A stretch of 64,000 bases of DNA, taken from NCBI RefSeq assembly GCF_038024855.1, contig NZ_CP139089.1, forward strand, positions 3,623,501 through 3,687,500, given 5' to 3'. The notes under the pieces were generated by a model. The model had not been told where the DNA came from, made no database searches, and was given only the letters and a program-made list of their open reading frames with translations. Below, one piece after another: positions 26,372-36,766 of this stretch (positions are counted from its first letter, which is position 1; every line of letters starts with the position of its first letter). The translations under genes were made by a program, and so were the position numbers. This DNA is from Methylocella tundrae (GTDB taxonomy: Bacteria; Pseudomonadota; Alphaproteobacteria; Rhizobiales; Beijerinckiaceae).

Positions 26372-27115
26372 ATGAAAGTTACGGTTGTTGGATCAGGAGA
26401 TGCGTTCGGAACGGGCGGACGCTCTCACACCTGCTTCAAGATCGACTCCGGCGAAGCCGGCGCGCTGGTCGATTTTGGCGCGACCTCGATCGCCTCCTGG
26501 AAGAAACTCGGCCTCAGTTTCGATTCGATCGACGCGATCGCCATCTCGCATCTTCATGGCGATCATTTCGGGGGTCTTCCCTTCCTGCTGCTCGATTGCC
26601 AATTCGTCGAGCGCCGGACCCGCCCGCTGCTGCTCGCAGGGCCGCCGGGGCTAAGGGAAAGGCTCTACGATACGCTCGACAACTTCTTTCCAGGGGTCAG
26701 CAAGCTGAACTGGAGCTTTGCATGGCGCGTCGAGGAGATTTCGCCGGGCAGGCCGACGAAACTCGGCGGCTTCAGCCTCGAGACTTTTGGCGTCATCCAT
26801 TCCGCCGGTTCGATTTCGACGGGACTGCGGCTCAGCGACGGTCAAGCCGTCTTCGCTTATTCAGGCGACACCGCCTGGACAGAAGCCTTGTTTGAGATCG
26901 GCGCGGGCGCCGACCTTTTCGTCTGCGAATGTTACTCTGGCGTTGAGCCGATCACCGGTCATATGGATTGGCCGACCCTCAAGTCGAATCTGGGCGCATT
27001 CTCGGCGAAGCGCATGGTGCTGACGCATATGGGCGCATCGGCTTTGGCGCGTCGCGCCGAGATGGAGCTCGCAGGGCTGACGCCCGCCTATGACGGACAA
27101 ATTTTTGAGGTCTGA
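26372..27115 (+). CDS. Metallo-beta-lactamase fold hydrolase, RNase Z-like
   Basis: 247 residues. The metal motif ISHLHGDHFGGLP (HxHxDH) at about 53-65, HSAGSISTGLRL with a further His, YSGDTAW with the bridging Asp, and LTHMGAS near the C-terminus make a complete binuclear metal site. The layout resembles the RNase Z/ElaC and phosphodiesterase branch of the superfamily, but the RNase Z exosite arm is not evident, so the substrate is unassigned. It precedes the glycosylase gene by 4 bp and is probably cotranscribed with it. Confidence 0.85.
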   Translation: MKVTVVGSGDAFGTGGRSHTCFKIDSGEAGALVDFGATSIASWKKLGLSFDSIDAIAISHLHGDHFGGLPFLLLDCQFVERRTRPLLLAGPPGLRERLYDTLDNFFPGVSKLNWSFAWRVEEISPGRPTKLGGFSLETFGVIHSAGSISTGLRLSDGQAVFAYSGDTAWTEALFEIGAGADLFVCECYSGVEPITGHMDWPTLKSNLGAFSAKRMVLTHMGASALARRAEMELAGLTPAYDGQIFEV

Positions 27116-27119
27116 CGTT

Positions 27120-27755
27120 ATGGCGCAATTCGCGGCGGATCTCGCCGATGTGGCGGCCCGCATTCGAGCGTGCCGCCTCTGCCGCGATGCGCCCCGCGGC
27201 GCAAGCCTGCCGCACGAACCGCGTCCGGTGCTGCGGATCTCGTCCACCGCGCGTCTCCTGATCGCGGGCCAGGCGCCGGGCGTGCGGGTGCATGCGAGCG
27301 GGCTGCCGTTCAACGACCCATCGGGCGATCGGCTGCGCCAATGGATGAATGTCTCGCGCGATGTTTTCTACGATGAGCGGAAAATCGCCATCGCGCCGAT
27401 GGGATTTTGCTTTCCCGGCCATACGCCCGACAAGGGCGACCTGCCGCCGCGCCCCGAATGCCGCGCCAATTGGCACGACGAACTTTTTCACGCGATGCCG
27501 CAAATCGAATGCATTCTGGCGATCGGCCGATATGCGCAGGACTATCATTTTTCGCGCCTCGGGCGCCCTTTGCCGAAAGGCGCGCTGCTCCATGAGCTCG
27601 TGCGGCGCTGGGCGGAGTTTTCCGGCGGGCATCCAAAAATCATCGCGCTGCCGCATCCCTCCTGGCGCAACAGCGGCTGGCTGAAGCGCAATCCTTGGTT
27701 CGAGGCGGAGGTCCTGCCGGCTCTGCGCGAGGAAGTCGCGCGAATGATCGTCTGA
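27120..27755 (+). CDS. Uracil-DNA glycosylase superfamily protein
   Basis: 211 residues from ATG 27120 with GAGG nine bases upstream. The N-terminal CRLCRDAP resembles half of the cysteine set of Fe-S family 4 UDGs. LIAGQAPGVRVHASGLPFNDPSGDRL aligns with the GEAPG...GRPF motif 1, with Gln for Glu and Asn-Asp after the Phe. ALPHPSWRN corresponds to the HPSP motif 2. Members excise uracil or act on related lesions; the altered motifs make activity uncertain. Close spacing to the upstream hydrolase suggests an operon. Confidence 0.8.
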   Translation: MAQFAADLADVAARIRACRLCRDAPRGASLPHEPRPVLRISSTARLLIAGQAPGVRVHASGLPFNDPSGDRLRQWMNVSRDVFYDERKIAIAPMGFCFPGHTPDKGDLPPRPECRANWHDELFHAMPQIECILAIGRYAQDYHFSRLGRPLPKGALLHELVRRWAEFSGGHPKIIALPHPSWRNSGWLKRNPWFEAEVLPALREEVARMIV

Positions 27756-27915
27756 GCGCAGGCCGAGGCGAAGGGAAAGCGGATGCGCCTCTTCGTTCCC
27801 GGAAGGCGACAAGGCGCGACCTCGCGCATCATCGCAATCTCCGCGTTCAGCCAATGTTCAGCCGCAATGCTCCTCTCTAAGGCAGAGGTCGCTCAAGCTT
27901 TGCTGAGGTTGGTTG

Positions 27916-30396
27916 ATGCTCAGATCGGTCCTGTTTCGGTTGTTCGTCGTGGCCGTCGCATTTTGCGCCGGCTCGGCGCAACCAGCCAGCGCCCAGGGCG
28001 GCGAGCCCCGGCTCGCGCTCGTTATCGGTAATGCGCAATACGCCGATCCGCTGGCGACCGCCGCCAACGATGCCGGGCTCGTCGCCGAGACGCTGCGCGG
28101 AGCCGGCTTTGATGTCGTCGGGGCGGCCAATCTCGATCAGGACTCGCTTCGCCGCGCGTTCCGCGACTTTCTGGAAAAGGCGACTGAGGCGGGGCCGAAC
28201 GCTATCGTCTTCGTCTATCTCGCCGGACGCGGCCTTCAATATGAGGGCGAGAATTATATCGCCCCGATTGACGCGGTGATCGCGCGTGAGGCGGATATTC
28301 CCTTGCAGGCGCTGCGGCTTTCGGATTTTACGCGGGCGCTGGCGAGTCTGCCTTTGCGCGCGCGCATCATCGTTCTCGACGCGGCGCGAGCCAATCAGTT
28401 CGCGCCCGGCGGGCATCTCGCCGGCGGCCTCGCGCTGGTCGACGCTGAGCCCGGCTCGCTTTACGCCTTCAACGCGGCGCCGGGCACGATCGCGCCGGAC
28501 GAGCCCGGCTCCTATGGCGCCTATGCGCAGGCGCTATCGGAACTGCTGCGTCAGGGCGGCGTACCGGTCGAGGTCGTGTTTTCGCAGGTGCGGCTGCGCG
28601 TCAACGAGATCACCAAAGGCGCCGTCACGCCCTGGGACGCCTCGAATATCACCCCGCCGCTGGTTCTTCTGGAGGGCGCTCCGAACGCGGCCGCGGCGCA
28701 GGATTACGCCGCCCTGCAATCCCGCCCGGTCGGCTCGTTTCCGGCGAGCGAGGCCTATGCCGCAGCCCTGGAGCGCGACACCCTCGAGGGCTATCAGGAA
28801 TTTCTTATCGCCTATCCGCACGATCCGCTCGCCCGTCGCGTCCGCGCGCTGCTGGCGGCGCGGCGCGAAGCGCTGACCTGGCGGCGCACGATCGAGGCCA
28901 ATACGCCGGACGCCTACTGGAGCTATCTGCGCCGCTATCCCAAGGGACCGCATATCTATGATGCACGCCGGCGGTTGAGCCTCATTTCGGCTCCGCTGGA
29001 GCCGCCGCCGCGCTTCGAGCTTTACGATTTCGGCGGCCTGCCGCCGCCGCAGCAGCCAGAATATGAGATCATCGACCGGCCAGCGATTATGTTCGATCCG
29101 GATGATTACCCTCCGCCGCCTCCGCCGCCGGTCTATTTTCTGCCGCCGCCGCCACGGGAGTTTGTCGACTTGCCGCCTCCGCCCGCGCCGAGCGGCCCCG
29201 GTTTCCTGCCGATTCCCATCCCTGTCCCTTTGCCTTTCGGTCGTCATGAAGGTCCGCAGGGGAGATTCAATCAGCCGAATTTCGGCCAGCAGGGGCCGGT
29301 CGGACCAGGAGGCGCCCCCCAGGGCGCTCCGGCTCAGGGCGCACCGGCTCAGGGCGCACCTCAAGGCGCGCCTCAGGGCGCTCCAGGCCAGGGGATTTCG
29401 CCGCAGCGAAGGCCGGGTCAAGGCGCCGGACAGCCGGGCCAGCCAGTTCCAGCACGCCCGCTGCCGGGTCAGGCGGCGCCAATTCCCGCGGTTCCGGGCC
29501 AGCCGGCGCCGCAGGGATATCCCGCGCCGCCGCTGAATGCTCGTCCACAGGGACCAAATGGCGCCCCTGCGGGCGCGCCCACCCCTGCGCCGCCTCCAGC
29601 CGCCGCTCCTGTCGCAGCTCCCGGCCACGCATTGCCGCAGGGCCAAAGCCTGCCGCCTGTTTCGCCAGCCGCCCGGCCGCCGGGAGCGCCAGCCACGCCG
29701 CCGGCGCCTGCTGCGCCCATTCATCCGGCCCCCGGCGCAGTCCCGCCCCATCCGGCTGCGCCCGGCGCGCTCGCGCCGAAAGCCCCGACGCCCGCCGCGC
29801 CTGCGCCGCCGCCTCCAGCCGCCGCTCCAGCCGCCGCTCCAAGCGCCGCTCCTGTCGCAGCTCCCGGCCATCCATTGCCGCAGCGGCAAAGCCTGCCGCC
29901 AGTTCCGCCAGCCGCCCGGCCGCCGGGAGCGCCAGCCACGCCGCCCGCGCCCGCTGCGCCCATTCATCCAGCGCCCGGCGCAGCCCCGCCCCGTCCGGCT
30001 GCTCCCAGCCCGGTCGCGCCGAAGCCCGCGGCGCCCGCCGCGCCTGCGCTGGTTCGGCCCGAGACCCCGCATCCGGTCGCGCCACCGCCGCAGCCGCAGC
30101 ATCAGGCGCCGCAACCACGACCGCAGCCGCAACCTCAGAGGCCCCAAATACAACCACAGCGGCTGGCGCCGCCCCCGGCGCCGCAGCAGCCCCAGATCCA
30201 GAGGCCTCAGCCGCAGCAGCCTCAGTTCCAGAGGCCTCAGCCGCCGCAGGCCCCACAACATCAAGCGCCGCCGCAGCCCCCAAGGCCGCAGGCTCCCCTG
30301 CAGAGGCCGCAGGCGCCGCCGCCCCAGGCGCAAAAGCCTCAACCGCAGCAAAGGCCAGCGCCAGGCAAGCCGGGCGAGGAACAAAATCACCCTTGA
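27916..30396 (+). CDS. Caspase-fold protein lacking catalytic dyad, proline-rich C-terminus
   Basis: 826 residues from ATG 27916 (GAGG about eight bases upstream). Signal peptide to about residue 27 (SAQPASA). Residues about 30-255 are a peptidase C14 caspase-like p20 domain: LALVIGNAQYADPLATAANDAGLVAETLRGAGFDV. The catalytic His position in the usual YAGHGxQ is Arg here (YLAGRGLQ, R105), and the Cys of LDACR is Ala (LDAARAN, A157), so proteolysis is not expected. Residues about 270-360 form a linker with repeated YLRRYPKGPHI-type helices, and about 380-826 is Pro/Ala/Gln-rich low complexity with an internal 243-bp-offset duplication. Likely exported pseudoenzyme; a binding or scaffolding role is inference. 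Confidence 0.85.
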   Translation: MLRSVLFRLFVVAVAFCAGSAQPASAQGGEPRLALVIGNAQYADPLATAANDAGLVAETLRGAGFDVVGAANLDQDSLRRAFRDFLEKATEAGPNAIVFVYLAGRGLQYEGENYIAPIDAVIAREADIPLQALRLSDFTRALASLPLRARIIVLDAARANQFAPGGHLAGGLALVDAEPGSLYAFNAAPGTIAPDEPGSYGAYAQALSELLRQGGVPVEVVFSQVRLRVNEITKGAVTPWDASNITPPLVLLEGAPNAAAAQDYAALQSRPVGSFPASEAYAAALERDTLEGYQEFLIAYPHDPLARRVRALLAARREALTWRRTIEANTPDAYWSYLRRYPKGPHIYDARRRLSLISAPLEPPPRFELYDFGGLPPPQQPEYEIIDRPAIMFDPDDYPPPPPPPVYFLPPPPREFVDLPPPPAPSGPGFLPIPIPVPLPFGRHEGPQGRFNQPNFGQQGPVGPGGAPQGAPAQGAPAQGAPQGAPQGAPGQGISPQRRPGQGAGQPGQPVPARPLPGQAAPIPAVPGQPAPQGYPAPPLNARPQGPNGAPAGAPTPAPPPAAAPVAAPGHALPQGQSLPPVSPAARPPGAPATPPAPAAPIHPAPGAVPPHPAAPGALAPKAPTPAAPAPPPPAAAPAAAPSAAPVAAPGHPLPQRQSLPPVPPAARPPGAPATPPAPAAPIHPAPGAAPPRPAAPSPVAPKPAAPAAPALVRPETPHPVAPPPQPQHQAPQPRPQPQPQRPQIQPQRLAPPPAPQQPQIQRPQPQQPQFQRPQPPQAPQHQAPPQPPRPQAPLQRPQAPPPQAQKPQPQQRPAPGKPGEEQNHP
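29602..30040 (+). repeat. Internal duplication in proline-rich coding region
   Basis: About 190 bp starting at 29602 recurs from 29845, an offset of 243 bp (81 codons), keeping frame. Both copies encode VAAPGH, QSLPPV, AARPPGAPATPPAPAAPIHP. Shorter QGAP repeats lie just upstream at about 29310-29390. Confidence 0.85.
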
Positions 30397-30508
30397 AAGC
30401 AAAGGCGCCGCGCCGCGTCCTGGCTGGCGGCGCTTGGCGTTTGATCAAGCCATTGTTACACTGTGTGTCAAAGCAGCGGAGTCACTCCGGCCGCATGGGG
30501 AGTGGGCA

Positions 30509-31723
30509 GTGGGACCATTGGAAAGTTCGGAACTGGCCCTGACTTGCACAGGCGGCGCGCCAGGTTCCAGCGCTTGCGGCCCTTACGCCGCGGCGGCAGA
30601 TGACGGAAACGGCGGCGGTAAGAGGCCTGATCGCGGTGCGCAATGGCGCGGGGAAAGCGGGGCGCGGATCAAGCCGTCGGAGGAGGAGCAAAAGACGTTG
30701 CGCGACGCGGTTTACGCCGCGCTTGACCTTGGAACCAACAATTGCCGGCTCCTCGTCGCGCGGCCGGCGCCGGCTGATGAAGGATCCGCCGGGTTTCGCG
30801 TGATCGATTCGTTTTCGCGCATTGTCCGCCTGGGGGAGGGGCTGTCCCGCACCGGCCGGCTCAGCGCGGCGGCGATCGACCGGACGATCAGCGCGCTCAA
30901 GATATGCCGCCACAAGATCGAGACGCGCGGGGTGACGCGCGCGCGGCTGATCGCAACGGAAGCCTGCCGCTCGGCCGAGAACGGTGCTGAATTTCTGCAA
31001 CGGGCGAGGGACGCGACCGGGCTCGAACTCGAGATCGTCGATCGCGAGACAGAGGCCCATCTCGCCGCCGCCGGCTCAGCCTGTCTCGCGGACTCCGCCG
31101 CCGCGAGCGTCGTTTTGTTCGACATCGGCGGCGGCTCGTCCGAGATCGTCTGGCTTGGGCGATCGAGCAGAAAGCCGTCCGGCGCGACGCACCACCTTGA
31201 TGGCGCGCTGCGGGAGCGCGTGCGTTTCTGGGTGTCGCTGAAACTCGGCGTCGTGACGCTGGCGGAAAAATTCGGCGGCCTTGAGGTCTCCGACGCGATC
31301 TTCGAGGCGATGGTCGAGCATGTTTCTGAGGCTTTGATGGAGTTCGTCGCCAAGGTCGGGGCCGAACACCGCTGTCGCAATTTTCATTTGCTCGGGACGT
31401 CTGGAACGGTGACGACGATCGCCGGCGTCTACCTCGGCCTTGCCCGCTATGACCGGCGACGCGTCGATGGTCTTTGGATGTCGAGCGAGGAGGTCAATGG
31501 CGCCGTCGCTTCATTGCGGAAAATGAGCTATGCCGAGCGGGCCATGAATGGTTGCATCGGCGCTGGCCGCGCCGACCTTGTGCTCGCCGGCTGCGCCATC
31601 CTCGAGGCTATCCGGCGCGCTTTCCCCGCTGACCGCGTGCGCATCGCCGACCGGGGCCTTCGCGAAGGAATTTTGATGCAAATGATCAATGCGGACCGGG
31701 CTTTTTTGCGGGCTTCGCGATGA
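30509..31723 (+). CDS. ppx: Ppx/GppA-family exopolyphosphatase
   Basis: 404 residues from GTG 30509, chosen because GGGAG lies about seven bases upstream and no ATG occurs before the conserved region. An acidic/Gly-rich leader of about 70 residues precedes the ASKHA phosphatase domain: YAALDLGTNNCRLLVA (phosphate 1), ATEACRSAENG, VLFDIGGGSSEIVWLG (phosphate 2), and FHLLGTSGTVTTIAGV. Hydrolyses polyphosphate or (p)ppGpp in characterised relatives. The last bases ATGA overlap the start of rlmE, so translation is probably coupled. An open frame runs upstream through the caspase-like gene but is compositionally a shadow. Confidence 0.9.
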   Translation: MGPLESSELALTCTGGAPGSSACGPYAAAADDGNGGGKRPDRGAQWRGESGARIKPSEEEQKTLRDAVYAALDLGTNNCRLLVARPAPADEGSAGFRVIDSFSRIVRLGEGLSRTGRLSAAAIDRTISALKICRHKIETRGVTRARLIATEACRSAENGAEFLQRARDATGLELEIVDRETEAHLAAAGSACLADSAAASVVLFDIGGGSSEIVWLGRSSRKPSGATHHLDGALRERVRFWVSLKLGVVTLAEKFGGLEVSDAIFEAMVEHVSEALMEFVAKVGAEHRCRNFHLLGTSGTVTTIAGVYLGLARYDRRRVDGLWMSSEEVNGAVASLRKMSYAERAMNGCIGAGRADLVLAGCAILEAIRRAFPADRVRIADRGLREGILMQMINADRAFLRASR

Positions 31724-32427
31724 CCGGAACCAAGGCGGCTTCGGGCCGCGAGGGCGGCCGTTCGCTGAAGACGCGCGTCAAGACGGCGCGCAAGCGCTCG
31801 CTCTCCTCGACGCTCTGGCTGCAAAGACAGCTCAACGATCCCTATGTCGCGCAGGCCAAGCGCGAAGGATTCCGGTCGCGCGCCGCGTTCAAGCTCATCG
31901 AGATCGACGAGCGTTATCATTTTCTCAAAGCCGGCCAGAAAATCATCGATCTTGGCGCCGCGCCCGGCGGATGGTCGCAGGCGGCCGGCGCGCGGATCGG
32001 CGCCGCCGAGGGCAAAGGCAAGATCATCGGCATTGATCTTCTGGCCATCGATCCAATGCCCGGCGCCGAGTTCAAGGTGATGGATTTTCTCGACGCCGAA
32101 GCGCCGAAGCTGCTGATCGAATGGCTGGGAGGCAAGGCGGACGTCGTGCTCTCCGACATGGCCGCCAACGCGACGGGCCACAAGAAGACCGATCATCTGC
32201 GCATCGTCGGGCTTGTCGAACTTGCCGCTGATTTTGCCTGCGAGGCTTTGGCGCCCGGCGGCGCCTTTCTCGCCAAGGTTTTCCAGGGCGGCACGGAAAA
32301 TGAGGTGCTCGCCCGGCTGAAACGCGATTTCGCCGTGGTGCGCCATGTCAAGCCGCAGGCGAGCCGCGCCGATTCGTCCGAGCTCTATGTTCTGGCGACA
32401 GGGTTTCGCGGCCGGCCGGAGGCTTGA
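31720..32427 (+). CDS. rlmE: 23S rRNA (uridine-2'-O)-methyltransferase RlmE (RrmJ/FtsJ)
   Basis: 235 residues; methylates the 2'-hydroxyl of U2552 in the peptidyl-transferase region of 23S rRNA in characterised homologues. SAM motif IIDLGAAPGGWSQ; catalytic K-D-K-E set visible as RSRAAFKL, VLSDMAAN, FLAKVFQGG and SSELY. A basic N-terminal tail of about 30 residues is typical of alphaproteobacterial members. The ATG overlaps the ppx stop, and the gene ends next to the convergent MFS gene with no gap. Confidence 0.95.
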   Translation: MTGTKAASGREGGRSLKTRVKTARKRSLSSTLWLQRQLNDPYVAQAKREGFRSRAAFKLIEIDERYHFLKAGQKIIDLGAAPGGWSQAAGARIGAAEGKGKIIGIDLLAIDPMPGAEFKVMDFLDAEAPKLLIEWLGGKADVVLSDMAANATGHKKTDHLRIVGLVELAADFACEALAPGGAFLAKVFQGGTENEVLARLKRDFAVVRHVKPQASRADSSELYVLATGFRGRPEA

Positions 32428-33858
32428 TCAGACCCGGTGCGCGGGTTCGGCGGCGGGAGCTTTCTTTACGGGCCGCGCGGTCAACTCCGCTCCGGCGTCG
32501 GCCGGCAGGCGCAGGAAGATCGCGCTTGATGCGATGCACAAAAGCCCCATCAGTATGAAGGCAAACCGGAAGCCTTCCGGCGAAAATACGCCCTCGCCCG
32601 GATTGAGGCGGCTCCATCCCTGTAGCGCCGCCGCCCCCGCCGCGATGCCAAGGCTCAGCGACAATTGCTGAGCGACGGAGGCGAAGCTCACGGCCCGGCT
32701 CATATCCGGATTGTCGATTTCCGCATAGGCGATCGCATTGAGACCCGTGAACTCCAGCGAGTTGACGAAGCCGCTGACGAGCAGGACGCCCATTATGACG
32801 AGGCCCGGGGTCGCCGCGGTGAAGAAGCCATAGCTCGACAGGAGCGAGCCGCTCAGCAGGGCGGCGAGCGCAAGCACCCTGCGAAAGCCGAAGCGGCGCA
32901 GGATCGGCGCCGCCGTCGTCTTCATCAGGAGCGCTCCGGCCGAGGCGACGAAGGTGATCGCGCCGGATTGAAATGAATTCCGCCCGAAGCCCATCTGCAG
33001 CATGAGCGGCAAAAGAAAGGGAATCGAGCCTATGCCGATGCGAAACAAGGCCCCGCCGGCGACGCTGGCGCGAAAGGTATGCAGCGACAAAAGCCGCAGG
33101 TCGAGGAGCGGAAAGGCGATGCGGCGCGCGTGCCGGACATAGGCGGCGAGAGCCAATGAGCCAAAGCCGATCAGGGCGATCGTCACGCTCAAGGGCGCAA
33201 GGCCGCCGCCCGCGACGGCGAGGCCGAAGAGGAGAGTCGACAGTCCGACCCCGGACAGGACAAAGCCGGCGACGTCGAGCGGCCCTGGATTGTCCTCCCT
33301 GACGTCGTCGATGAAGATGGTGGCGAGAATGATGCCGATGACGCCGATCGGCGCATTGACCCAGAAGATCCAGCGCCAGTGGAAATAGGTGGTGATGAAG
33401 CCGCCGACGAGAGGGCCGACGACCGGGCCGAAAAGCGCGGGAACGGTGAGATAGGACAGCGCCCGCACGAGGTTGCCGCGCTCGACGGAGCGCATCAGGA
33501 GAAGGCGCCCGACGGGCACCATCATCGCGCCGCCGAGGCCTTGCGCCAGACGGCCGGTCACCAGTTCCGGCAAGGTGCTCGAGAGGCCGCAGCCGATCGA
33601 AGCGAGTGTGAAGATCGAAATGGCGACCCGGAAAATCAGCCGCGCGCCATAGCGGTCCGCGACCCACCCGCTGGCCGGAATGAAAACGGCGAGCGAGACC
33701 AGATAAGAGGTCAGCGCGAGCTTGAGCGAAATCGGATCTTCATGAAGGTCGAGGGCGATGGCGGGCAGGGAGGTTGCGATCACCGTCGCGTCAAGCGTCT
33801 CCATGAACAGGGCGCAGGCGACGATCAGGGCGGTCACGACGTAGCGGGGCAAATTCAT
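32428..33858 (-). CDS. MFS drug-efflux transporter, DHA2 family
   Basis: 476 residues from ATG 33858; twelve to fourteen membrane spans. DHA2 signatures include FMETLDATVIATSLP in the first span, WVADRYGARLIFR (motif A) and RLAQGLGGAMMVPVGR (motif B/C region) with PVVGPLVGGFI (motif C). Proton-driven export of drugs or other small molecules is the family role; substrate unknown. A longer frame to 34344 lacks family resemblance. No membrane-fusion partner (EmrA type) is adjacent, so it probably acts in the inner membrane alone. Convergent and immediately adjacent to rlmE. Confidence 0.92.
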   Translation of the reverse strand: MNLPRYVVTALIVACALFMETLDATVIATSLPAIALDLHEDPISLKLALTSYLVSLAVFIPASGWVADRYGARLIFRVAISIFTLASIGCGLSSTLPELVTGRLAQGLGGAMMVPVGRLLLMRSVERGNLVRALSYLTVPALFGPVVGPLVGGFITTYFHWRWIFWVNAPIGVIGIILATIFIDDVREDNPGPLDVAGFVLSGVGLSTLLFGLAVAGGGLAPLSVTIALIGFGSLALAAYVRHARRIAFPLLDLRLLSLHTFRASVAGGALFRIGIGSIPFLLPLMLQMGFGRNSFQSGAITFVASAGALLMKTTAAPILRRFGFRRVLALAALLSGSLLSSYGFFTAATPGLVIMGVLLVSGFVNSLEFTGLNAIAYAEIDNPDMSRAVSFASVAQQLSLSLGIAAGAAALQGWSRLNPGEGVFSPEGFRFAFILMGLLCIASSAIFLRLPADAGAELTARPVKKAPAAEPAHRV

Positions 33859-34006
33859 GTTCCTGGCGCGACCGCCGCCTCGCCCGGCGAACGCCGCGAT
33901 TGATTTCGCTTTTTTTCGGGCGGAATCAGCGCCGCGGGGATCCGCGCCGCTCTGAGCCTTGAATGTCTGACTGAATCTTCCGCCCGTCGCGCGGTCCGGC
34001 GTGCGT

Positions 34007-34498
34007 TCAGAACACGAGCTTATAATCGCCTTTGTTCGCCGGCTCCAACTCCCCTTCGCCGGCGGCGGCCTTCCGCTGGCTTTCGACCGCCTGTTTCGCC
34101 GCGCGCAACACAGCGTCGAGCTTTGCCTTGATAAAGTCCGCGTCCGGGACGGCGGCTCCGGCCAGATTCTCCATTGTCTGGAGATGCGGCTGAAATTCGA
34201 TGCGGCAGGCAAGTTCCGAGCCTTCATCCGTTTCGAAAACCTGCAATTCGCCGTGATAGGACTCGCGTTCGAGCGAGCCCCAGGACATTTGCATCGCATC
34301 CGCGTCGATGTGCAGCCGTCCGTCGACCGCATAGGGGCGTCCATTCGCTGCTCCCTCGAGATGCACGCGATCTTCGCCGCTCCAATTGGCTTTCTCCACG
34401 GTCGGCAGATAGCGCGGCATATCGTTAATGTCAGAGACGAAGGCGAAAACCTCCGCGGCGGGGGCTTTTATCTCGATCTGAGCTGAAAATCCTGGCAT
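34007..34498 (-). CDS. SRPBCC (START/polyketide cyclase-like) domain protein
   Basis: 163 residues. The opening FSAQIEIKAPAAEVFAFVSDINDMPRYLP is the typical first strand and helix of SRPBCC ligand-binding domains, and the chain continues with alternating strands and the long C-terminal helix LQTMENLAG...IKAKLDAVLRAAKQA. A hydrophobic lipid or small-molecule ligand is expected; the specific function is unknown. A short charged tail follows. It stands alone between the MFS gene and guaB. Confidence 0.82.
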   Translation of the reverse strand: MPGFSAQIEIKAPAAEVFAFVSDINDMPRYLPTVEKANWSGEDRVHLEGAANGRPYAVDGRLHIDADAMQMSWGSLERESYHGELQVFETDEGSELACRIEFQPHLQTMENLAGAAVPDADFIKAKLDAVLRAAKQAVESQRKAAAGEGELEPANKGDYKLVF

Positions 34499-34606
34499 GG
34501 CGCCCTATATCTCCGTGAACGCCGTCGGCAACGCGTCAAGCGGGCAGGGGTTGCAGCTCTTTATGATCGGCGCGGCGCCCCTTTGTCCAGCCGCCGCCGC
34601 ATTTGA

Positions 34607-36238
<1,632 letters not shown>

Positions 36239-36314
36239 GCTGGCGCATTTTGCAGCGAAGCAGGCGCCGGTTCGCGTTGAAGAGAATGCGCTAAGACAAT
36301 AGACAAAGATTGTT

Positions 36315-36352
36315 CCGGGTCCCTCGACAGCGCGAGGCCCGGCGCTCTTTTT
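36315..36352 (+). terminator. Intrinsic terminator after guaB
   Basis: CCGGG/CCCGG outer and CCTCG/CGAGG inner arms form a GC-rich hairpin (36315-36342) followed by CGCTC and five T (36348-36352). It lies 77 bp downstream of the guaB stop. Confidence 0.75.
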
Positions 36353-36364
36353 CGGTGAGGCCTT

Positions 36365-36766
36365 GTGTCCATACCTTCGATCCTTCTGCCCGTGTTCGTT
36401 CAGGTGGCGCTCATTTTCGCGCTCGGCTTCTGGATGATTTTTGCGCGCGACTCGCGGCTGAACGGCGGCGTCGACGCCGGGCGCGCAGATCTCGCGGGGG
36501 ATTCGTTCAAGAATCAGTTCGAGATTCCGGTCCTGTTCTTCGCTCTGATCCCGCTCGCCATTTTGACGCACAAGGCGGACTATCTGTTTATCTTCATGGA
36601 ATGGATTTTCGTGCTGTCGCGGCTGGCCCATGCGGCGATCCATACGACCACGAACAGGCAGCCCGCGCGCGGCGTATCCTGGTTCGTCGGCGTGCTGACG
36701 TTGCTACTGATGTGGCTGATCTTCGCCATCCGCATCCTGTTCCCGCCGACTCTGAGTCCGCTATGA
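36365..36766 (+). CDS. MAPEG-family membrane protein
   Basis: 133 residues with four predicted membrane spans (about 8-28, 55-75, 77-95, 105-127). The pattern LNGGVDAGRADLAGDSFKNQFEIPVLFFAL matches the bacterial MAPEG family (relatives of microsomal glutathione transferases and eicosanoid enzymes). FFALIPLAI and WIFVLSRLAHAAIHT with conserved Arg and His support this. Start GTG 36365. The stop overlaps the rsmB start (ATGA), so they are translationally coupled. Substrate unknown. Confidence 0.8.
   Translation: MSIPSILLPVFVQVALIFALGFWMIFARDSRLNGGVDAGRADLAGDSFKNQFEIPVLFFALIPLAILTHKADYLFIFMEWIFVLSRLAHAAIHTTTNRQPARGVSWFVGVLTLLLMWLIFAIRILFPPTLSPL

Noticed and set aside
28534..30402. 622-codon antisense frame over the caspase-like gene, and two others in the same region
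   Set aside because: Produced by the proline-rich low-complexity tail; the plus-strand frame has signal peptide, domain and ribosome binding site.
29537..30508. Upstream extension of the ppx frame into the caspase-like gene
   Set aside because: Extension is an Arg/Pro shadow; ribosome binding site and family length support GTG 30509.
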